Source: Metallyticus violacea
Taxonomy: Eukaryota; Arthropoda; Insecta; Mantodea; Metallyticidae
DNA length: 64,000 nt
Direction of reading: 5' to 3'
Assembly: GCA_030762175.1 (NCBI GenBank)
Contig: CM060831.1
Span: 136,620,001-136,684,000 of the forward strand
Below, piece after piece: positions 57,303 to 64,000 of the stretch (positions within the stretch are counted from its first letter, which is position 1; every line of letters starts with the position of its first letter). The position numbers were made by a program, and so were the translations under genes. The notes beneath the pieces are model-generated. The model was not told the origin of the DNA, did not search any database, and was given only the letters and a program-made list of their open reading frames with translations.

Positions 57303-58236
57303 ACAGCCATCAGTTATCGACTACGCGATCATCAAGCATTTCCCACACCATTTCACCCTGATAAATGCATTGCATTCTGGCCACAACCCGGTGTTGGCAG
57401 AAATTAACACAGGGATTTCCATGAGGTCACAAGTTAAAACCGCGAAATCGACTGGAAAAGCGTTAAGGAATGCCTCAGTACTATATTCGCTCCAAATCCC
57501 AGAATCACAGACATACAATCCCTAGAGACTGCAGGCTCATTCTTCTCCCTCAGTCACCAGAATATCGCATAGCCTTACAATCCATACATCTCCTCCCCTC
57601 CATCCAGATATAATTCCCGTAGACATTGAATTCCTTATCCGACGATCCTGGGCAGCCAGCAGACTCTACCAGCTACACCGAAGACTGTTAAGGACCTTAC
57701 ATCAAGAAGTAGATTAAGTGGACTTTCCAAGTTCAGAAAGCACACATGGCTATGTTGTTAGATAGAATCCAGTTGATGGTTACGTGTGGAGGATCGCCCA
57801 GAACCTAGGAGGTCAACGAGACAAAGCTTTTCACCAGAAGACTGGTTTATGATCCGAATTTCAAAGCCAATGCTCTCGCCAACTACATGGAACTTCTATT
57901 TAGGCCTAGAGACGACCCCCAGGACGAAATCTTTTCAAGACAGGTTCGTCGATTTCTTCGACGGGCGGCGGACGAAAATGACTATAAGATCCCAATCTTC
58001 CACCTCCACGGGTGCAGGAATCACTACAGCGTCTCCACCCCAGAAAGGCTTCTGAATCTGAAGGGTTTGCCCCCTCATGCTCCGCAACCTTCCATCAAGG
58101 CTGTGCTCTTTGTCAGATTTTCAACACGTGCATCAGCCTGGGACACTTTCCATGCGAGTGGAGGGAGACACGGGTGATTGGATATTGAAGCAGGGCAAAG
58201 ACCCAGATCATCCGTCTTGTTTTCGTCCATCAGCCT
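57303..58236 (+). pseudogene. LINE (Jockey/CR1-like) ORF2 fragment, cut by LTR element
   Basis: Plus strand, in changing frames: VIDYAIIKHFPHHFTLINAL and SGHNPVLAEIN match the end of the apurinic-type endonuclease domain ('..D.AI.K.......A.SSDH.PVL.EI', with SDH changed to SGH). Then come linker helices, a good open stretch at 57887-58177 (ANYMELLFRPRDDPQDE, RRFLRRAADEND), and SLGHFPCEWRETRV with GKDPDHPSCFRP at about 58120-58230, the start of the RT domain ('W..A.V..I.KPGKDP..P.SYRPISLL'). The frame stops dead at the LTR at 58237. The remainder of the RT should lie beyond the window, past the second LTR. Confidence 0.72.
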
Positions 58237-59362
58237 TGAAGCCGGAATTAAGGCTGCCTATATTAATTTTATAACCTGAGGCTGCAGAGTGATATTTATA
58301 AAGGCATTATATTTGATAAGGATAATTGTTATGTATATGTATAAGAAAATCATTTTGATAGGTATAACAGGAATAGAAATAATTTGTAACTTGTAACATA
58401 CAAAAGGGTTTTGTATACATGTTAGAAAGAGATTGTATACCTGACGCCTCTCCACTCACGGACCGCTCCTTAGACAAGGCTGAAGAAAGGGTAAACTATC
58501 TTTTGTTAGGTCACGAACCTTCTACCCGGGAAATACTTAGGAGTTGACAATAAGAGAAACATGTGGCCGTAACGGGACAGTATTTAACAAAGTCAGACTT
58601 AAAAATATTTTAAGAGAAAATGAAAATGTCAGAACGGAGACGAAAATGTTTTATTACAGGAAAGCCGAAAACACGTGCGTTATCTCCGGGAACATTTAGG
58701 AATCTACAGACTAAGCAAGGCAAAAGATTTTCAATAGAAATCAGAATATAAGGAAAGTACCGAAATTTATGACAGCTTGTTCTGGGAAAATTCAAGTTCG
58801 TGGGAAGACGTTAGATCAGGGGGAAAAGAATAATTCTAACCAATGGTCTTCAGATAAAAGTTAACGAATCAGGAGAACTTAGATATAACTAAATAATTTT
58901 GGGATAACCAATAATGAAAGTACAACACGAAAATAGATAAAATACGAGGGAATTTAATTTAGCGAAAGGCGTGGCGATGTAGTAGAAAAACTAGAGTACA
59001 GAAGTCAGAGGGGCACTCGTCAATTCACGCATTCGGTAGAGAGACATTCAGAGGCACATTCGCCCTCGCAGAAGTCAGACATTCATAGATTCACATGTAG
59101 ACATTCACACACTCATAGATACACATTCAGATTCAGACATTCATAGATTCAGAGGGACATTCAGACATCCAGATATTCACTTAGGAAGCCAGTCTAAGAG
59201 AGTAGCGAAGTCAGCGGCGAACGGTTAGGAAGTACTTTACATGTGAATAAAATATTTTAAACAAGTCAACCTTGTGTATTTTTGGGCAACACATTTCTCG
59301 TTCCCGTGGATCTATACTGATCCCGAAACACTCCGGTGGACCCTGAGATAAAATTCAACAGA
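58237..59362 (+). repeat. 5' LTR (right boundary inferred)
   Basis: The left end is fixed by comparison with the second LTR. The right end is inferred from AATAAA at 59246-59251 and the possible primer site at 59364, giving about 1.1 kb. Short frames on the minus strand (58258-58455, 58610-58795) recur exactly in the other LTR and are not genes. Confidence 0.7.
59045..59185 (+). repeat. minisatellite-like CATTCA(C/T)A(G/C)ATTCA repeats in the LTR
   Basis: Irregular repeats of GACATTCATAGATTCA and close variants, about 8-10 partial units, just upstream of the polyadenylation signal. Confidence 0.7.
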
Positions 59363-59889
59363 ATTGGAGCAAACGACGACATCAGTGAGCAGCCCGGCCG
59401 AGACTTCGAAACCACGATCAACAACTACATCCCCCGAGCACCCAATTTACTGCTCCAGATGGCATCCCAACGTGGAAGCTCGTAGACGGAGACGAGAAGC
59501 GGACAACAGCCCAGCAGAAGCGGACGACATCAGCCCAGCAGCCGCAGACGACACCAAGAAGGAACCAGAAAGTTTTGCTTGCTACACAACCGAGCATAGT
59601 GGACAACATGGAGAGCTACATCGAGCAGCCCAAGTGGATAGCCAGCCGACATCGCAGAGAGACCGACCGTAAACGCAAGGTTTACGAGCAGATACGACGG
59701 AACTGGTAGCTGGACATCACTACAAGAGCTTCTAAGGGACCCCACTACAAGAATATCTTGCGACCGACAACCGAGAAAGCAAAAATAAGGTAGAGAAAAA
59801 CTGAACTGCATAATTTGTTTGTACAAAAAAAAAAAAAAAAAAAAAAAAATTCACTAGTAATTTATGTAAATTATAAGTAGTAGGCAAAA
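59363..59889 (+). other. untranslated leader of the LTR element
   Basis: Runs from the presumed primer site to the ORF start. It has a 102-codon open frame (59364-59672) that opens with TTG and is rich in Ser, Thr, Pro, Ala and Arg. It overlaps the presumed primer site, so I do not call it a gene. A 25-nt poly(A) at 59825-59849 precedes the ORF by ~40 bp. Confidence 0.5.
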
Positions 59890-60837
59890 ATGGCTGAAAG
59901 TAGTACAGTAGAAAATAATTTGTTAGTCGAGAAGCCCATAGTAATAGAGCAGGGAACTAAACAACAGGACATAATCCAAAGGGTTGAAAATAATATTAAT
60001 GCATGCAAAGCCTCCGCAAAGTCGAGTAGTATGGATAGGGGTGATAGATTAATGTCTATGATGAGAGAACTAGGTAATAGATTGGATCGATTTCATAATG
60101 AAATAGGTAATAAATTTGATAGGCTAGAAAAGACACAAGAGAGGATCTATCAGTCACTAAGAGAACAGATCGATAAATTTGATAGGTTAGAAAAGAATAC
60201 AGAAAATGAGATAAAGCAGCCTCAGATAGAAACCCTTAGTGAAGTTTATAATTTAACTCAAAATGTACAAATTGAGCAGGCTAGCATTCTTGAACAGGAT
60301 CAAGAAATAAACGTTAAACCTTGTAGAGATATAGAAAGGAAATTAGAGGAAAATTCGGGGGAACTTAGTAATGATAGGCAGCAAATAGAGAGCGAAAAGG
60401 ACGATAACGAGAAGTTAGGGGAAATTAATGATAACAGTCAGCTAGAACTAGAGGGGAAAACGATAAGTAATGAGGAAACAGGCATAGAAATAGAAGGAGA
60501 ACAAAATCATATACTCGAGATAGGCATAAACCGGGAGCAGGTAATGAGTTCAGACAAAGTAGAAGGAAAACAAATTAGTGATCAGGATTCGATCCAAAGA
60601 CATCACGGGACAGGGGCACAAGTCTCTTTGATTCAGAAATATTTAGGTAAATATTTTGAGGCAAAAATTGCGAAACCCCAAACCAAAATAAATTGCATAA
60701 ATGCAAGTGTTCAGAATCCCTCAGAATTCGCGAAAGAACAATTAGTGGAACTCAGGACCGAACCACGCGAATGGAGACCCCCATGGAGTATTAGCGTTCA
60801 ACTCGGATCCCAAAGAGAAATAAATACAAGAATGTAA
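59890..60837 (+). CDS. Gag-like coiled-coil protein of the LTR element
   Basis: An intact 315-codon frame starts with ATG (MAESSTVENNLLVEKP) at 59890 and stops at 60835-60837. Residues ~48-105 (DRGDRLMSMMRELGNRLDRF, then NKFDRLEKTQERIYQSL and DKFDRLEKNTEN) show a heptad-like pattern with a repeated KFDRLEK motif, predicting a coiled coil. Residues ~110-235 are very acidic and low in complexity (many E, N, Q, I). The C-terminus (GKYFEAKIAKPQTK, EWRPPWSISVQ) is basic to neutral. I see no CCHC zinc knuckle, protease DSG/DTG or RT motif. Position directly after an LTR leader and retention of the frame argue for a structural Gag-like role, but the sequence alone does not prove it. It could also be the accessory ORF of a non-autonomous element. 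Confidence 0.6.
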   Translation: MAESSTVENNLLVEKPIVIEQGTKQQDIIQRVENNINACKASAKSSSMDRGDRLMSMMRELGNRLDRFHNEIGNKFDRLEKTQERIYQSLREQIDKFDRLEKNTENEIKQPQIETLSEVYNLTQNVQIEQASILEQDQEINVKPCRDIERKLEENSGELSNDRQQIESEKDDNEKLGEINDNSQLELEGKTISNEETGIEIEGEQNHILEIGINREQVMSSDKVEGKQISDQDSIQRHHGTGAQVSLIQKYLGKYFEAKIAKPQTKINCINASVQNPSEFAKEQLVELRTEPREWRPPWSISVQLGSQREINTRM

Positions 60838-61026
60838 AAAGAAAGTAGGACGAATAAACTAATTGATGTAGGATTGAGAATGTAAATAGATGTAAACATA
60901 AGATTGATAAGATAGGAAAGCTAATATTACAATTTTATAGCTAATTAATGTAAAAGTATTGTAAAACAAAAATGTTAAGAATAGGAGTAAAATAAGAGGG
61001 CTAGTTGTAATACCCATAAATCAGTT

Positions 61027-61640
61027 AGGAGAATAAATAATGAAAAACGAAAACAGTTTGATAAAGATTAAATAATTACAAAATTGCCAAAGATAATTCC
61101 AAATAAAATTCAATATAGGATGAAAACATAAGTAACAGAAACAAGAAAGTTAATAACTCCAAGGAACCAGATAGAAAAATAAATAATTATAAATTAAATG
61201 AGTAAAGAAATAAAGTAATTGTAATCATGTCAAAAAATTAAATATTGCCAGATGCGTAAATATCAGGAAATAAAATATTTAACGTTAAGAAATCATACAG
61301 GAAAATAGGTAATTGTGAATTAGAAGGGTAAAGAGATAAAATAATTGCAATCAAGTGAAAGAAAATTCAAAATAAGATGAACGTTTAATAAACCTATTCG
61401 TAACCTTATATAGGGAAATAGGTAATAATATTGTAATAATGCTGAATTAGGAGAGTAACAAAATAAGATAAATCAAGTCATTCCAGAGAGAATTCAATAC
61501 ATTAAAAGTTTGATAAGACATTAGTAACATTACAGAGGGAATCTTATAGGAAAGTAAATAATTGAAATTAGAGAGTTTAAGAAATAATAGAATAAGCAGA
61601 AGTATGCTAAAGAATGATAAACGAATAAGAAGCTAAAGTT
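61027..61640 (+). repeat. degenerate tandem repeats inside the LTR element
   Basis: Five loose repeats of 113-143 bp are marked by GGAGAATAAATAATG (61028), ATAGAAAAATAAATAATT (61171), AGGAAAATAGGTAATTG (61299), AGGGAAATAGGTAATAAT (61412) and AGGAAAGTAAATAATTG (61548). Each is followed by a GAATTAG..GAGTAAAGAAATAA-like segment. Confidence 0.55.
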
Positions 61641-63116
61641 ATATATCTTGGTGACGTTCAATAAGGAAGCAGATAGGGGTAATAGAAAGTAAAGTGAATC
61701 AAGTAACGAGAAGAAATATATTAATAATGATCCTACGGTTAAAAGTAGAGGGCAAATAATGAATTATGATAAAGTGAATAGAGAAAGAGGATAAATAACA
61801 ATAAGGGAGAAAATGAATTAATGAATTAAGTAGATAAAGAAGATAATAAAGTCGTCGATGAATAATTCTCGTGTATTGTATTGTTTACCTAAGGTAGCTT
61901 CATAAATCGATCCAAGATATGTAATGAATAGTAATGTAGTTAAAATCTGTAGTGAATTGCACTGTGAAATGGGATGGAAAATTCTCCCACATAGATATAC
62001 GAATAGAATCATATATATGTTACCGGTAATGTTATTAAGTGTCTTACAAGGTTTATAATGGATGATCGATTAAAAGTAAAGTTAGATAGAAAATTAGAAA
62101 GTTATAAAATATATGACCAATGATTAATAAGTGATGTAGTTAAAATCACTTAGAAAATGCAAGGCTATAGAATGTCCATCAATGTGTATTTTATTGAAGT
62201 ATAAAGTTATGAACGGATTGCAAATATAATTTCTTTACGTACTACAAGCTATCGGGTTGTCAATTAATAAAGTCATGATTCAAAAATAAAATTTAACAAT
62301 ATGAATGTGCTATTGAAATGATTTGGTAAAAAAAAAAAAAATAAAATAAAAATTGAACAACCGACCTTCAAGTATAAATTCATTAAGTTAGGTATGGTGT
62401 AGAAGTAGCTAGTAGGCTAAATGCTTTTGAGTAAAGTTAAATTGTAACAAATTGAATGTAATATATGATATAATGATATTAAGGATTAAGGTCAAAAGTT
62501 CATTGGATAAATTAGATAGGAAGTAAACCTGTTTATTGAGTAACAGCTAAAATACTAGCATCAGTAATTGAATAAGATAATTGACTAATATAAGAATAGA
62601 TTATAAGGAAGATAACTTGCAGAAACACTCAGGGTATATTGTAAATAATAAACATTCGCATGCTAGAATATAATTCATATGAAAAAAATGTAAGATGGTA
62701 TAGTAATGGCGTTGATACGCGAACAAAGGTACTAAGTGAAAAGCAAGTGAAGTGGAATAAAAAACTAGATAAATAAAAAGTGCAGTGAATCTTTCTTAGT
62801 GCAGACAGATGTGTAAAAGTATCGGATAAAATGCAAAGCGTATCAGCTAAATAGACAATACCATAAACGTTTAAAAAAATTTTTTTTCAAAATTTGTATT
62901 AAGCTTAGAATAAAAGTTAAACTCATAAAGGCAAAATAACACTAATAGCAGAGCCAAGAACAATAAAAACAATGAACAATAGGCTCGAAATGCAAATATA
63001 TGTGTCACAGAGAGAAAACCTATACGATTCAAGTGTGTAAATATAGTATTAAGAATAATAAGAATATAACTCTGCAATAACGAGATGGTAATAATCTCAC
63101 GGGACTATGTAACTAT

Positions 63117-63142
63117 ATTTTGTTGTGTTACCACAACAAAAT
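63117..63142 (+). repeat. perfect 11-bp inverted repeat (hairpin) before the polypurine tract
   Basis: ATTTTGTTGTG, a 4-nt TTAC loop, then CACAACAAAAT. It ends about 9 bp before CAGGGGCATT and 18 bp before the 3' LTR. Confidence 0.85.
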
Positions 63143-63159
63143 CTGATTACAGGGGCATT

Positions 63160-64000
63160 TGAAGCCGGAATTAAGGCTGCCTATATTAATTTTATAACCT
63201 GAGGCTGCAGAGTGATATTTATAAAGGCATTATATTTGATAAGGATAATTGTTATGTATATGTATAAGAAAATCATTTTGATAGGTATAACAGGAATAGA
63301 AATAATTTGTAACTTGTAACATACAAAAGGGTTTTGTATACATGTTAGAAAGAGATTGTATACCTGACGCCTCTCCACTCACGGACCGCTCCTTAGACAA
63401 GGCTGAAGAAAGGGTAAACTATCTTTTGTTAGGTCACGAACCTTCTACCCGGGAAATACTTAGGAGTTGACAATAAGAGAAACATGTGGCCGTAACGGGA
63501 CAGTATTTAACAAAGTCAGACTTAAAAATATTTTAAGAGAAAATGAAAATGTCAGAACGGAGACGAAAATGTTTTATTACAGGAAAGCCGAAAACACGTG
63601 CGTTATCTCCGGGAACATTTAGGAATCTACAGACTAAGCAAGGCAAAAGATTTTCAATAGAAATCAGAATATAAGGAAAGTACCGAAATTTATGACAGCT
63701 TGTTCTGGGAAAATTCAAGTTCGTGGGAAGACGTTAGATCAGGGGGAAAAGAATAATTCTAACCAATGGTCTTCAGATAAAAGTTAACGAATCAGGAGAA
63801 CTTAGATATAACTAAATAATTTTGGGATAACCAATAATGAAAGTACAACACGAAAATAGATAAAATACGAGGGAATTTAATTTAGCGAAAGGCGTGGCGA
63901 TGTAGTAGAAAAACTAGAGTACAGAAGTCAGAGGGGCACTCGTCAATTCACGCATTCGGTAGAGAGACATTCAGAGGCACATTCGCCCTCGCAGAAGTCA
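63160..64000 (+). repeat. 3' LTR, truncated by the window end
   Basis: Matches 58237-59077 base for base by eye. Continues past the end of the window. Confidence 0.95.

Larger units (their letters stand above)
60838..63150 (+). other. purine-rich, ORF-less interior of the LTR element
   Basis: About 2.3 kb rich in A and G on the plus strand, with frequent stops in every frame. No pol motif (no YxDD, no integrase HHCC or DDE blocks) could be read. It takes the place that pol occupies in a complete element. Poly(A) at 62328-62341. Confidence 0.75.
58237..64000 (+). mobile_element. LTR retrotransposon, young, Gag-like ORF only, runs off the window
   Basis: Direct repeats begin TGAAGCCGGAATTAAGG at 58237 and 63160, offset 4923 bp, and read identically with no indel through the last base of the window (841 bp). 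The second repeat is preceded by CAGGGGCATT, a plausible polypurine tract. A TTGGAGCAAACG at 59364 could be the primer binding site. The interior holds one 315-codon ORF and no protease, RT, RNase H or integrase motif. Probably Ty3/Gypsy-related and non-autonomous, but the superfamily is not proven. Confidence 0.85.

Noticed and set aside
58258..58795. Two minus-strand frames that recur identically at 63181-63718
   Set aside because: The repetition is explained by the duplicated LTR, not by a gene family.
59364..59672. 102-codon Ser/Thr/Pro-rich frame in the LTR element leader
   Set aside because: Opens with TTG, overlaps the likely primer binding site, and has no domain.

Overview
This window looks like intergenic or intronic DNA from a large, AT-rich insect genome. 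I see no host protein-coding gene, no functional tRNA, no rRNA and no CRISPR array. Nearly everything recognisable is a transposable element, mostly dead. The insect assignment is inference. It rests on several mariner-like families, IS630/DUF4817-type transposases, a mitochondrial COX2 scrap that needs TGA read as Trp, and two abundant tRNA-headed SINE families. A polyneopteran such as a cockroach, termite or stick insect is my best guess, but I cannot prove it.

Layout, left to right. 0-10 kb: a mariner-type relic, a LINE RNase H relic, copy 1 of an anonymous ~0.8 kb repeat (R1), a SINE-A, a SINE-A/SINE-B tandem pair, and two opposed fragments of one transposase family (9.6-10.5 kb). 10.8-20 kb: mariner copies 1 and 2 of one family, a transposase C-terminus, two SINE-B and one SINE-A. 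20-32 kb: repeat R2 copy 1, an internally deleted DUF4817-type element, R1 copy 2, another mariner relic, SINE-A, and a second mariner family (30.66-31.77 kb) with a SINE-B nested inside it. 32-45 kb: a LINE reverse-transcriptase relic, mariner copy 3, a GC-rich island of unknown nature, a third SINE (SINE-C) with a young SINE-A at its end, a solo LTR with a 4-bp target duplication, R2 copy 2, and a Tc1 relic next to a SINE-B. 45-57 kb: more SINEs, an LTR fragment, a candidate LTR, a COX2 NUMT, a transposase N-terminus, a second deleted DUF4817-type element, and a young SINE-A with 13-bp target duplications. 57-64 kb: a hammerhead-ribozyme-like motif, a LINE cut by an LTR retrotransposon, and that LTR element itself.

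The LTR element (58.24 kb to beyond the window) is the most recent arrival. Its two LTRs read as identical over the 841 bp visible in both. Inside is one intact 315-codon ORF that could be Gag-like, followed by about 2.3 kb of purine-rich DNA with no pol. It therefore looks like a non-autonomous, possibly Gag-only element that needs enzymes from a relative.

No genes work together here in an operon or pathway sense. The useful content is a record of insertion order: SINE-B into mariner, SINE-A at the end of SINE-C, SINE-B beside a Tc1 relic, and LTR element into LINE.
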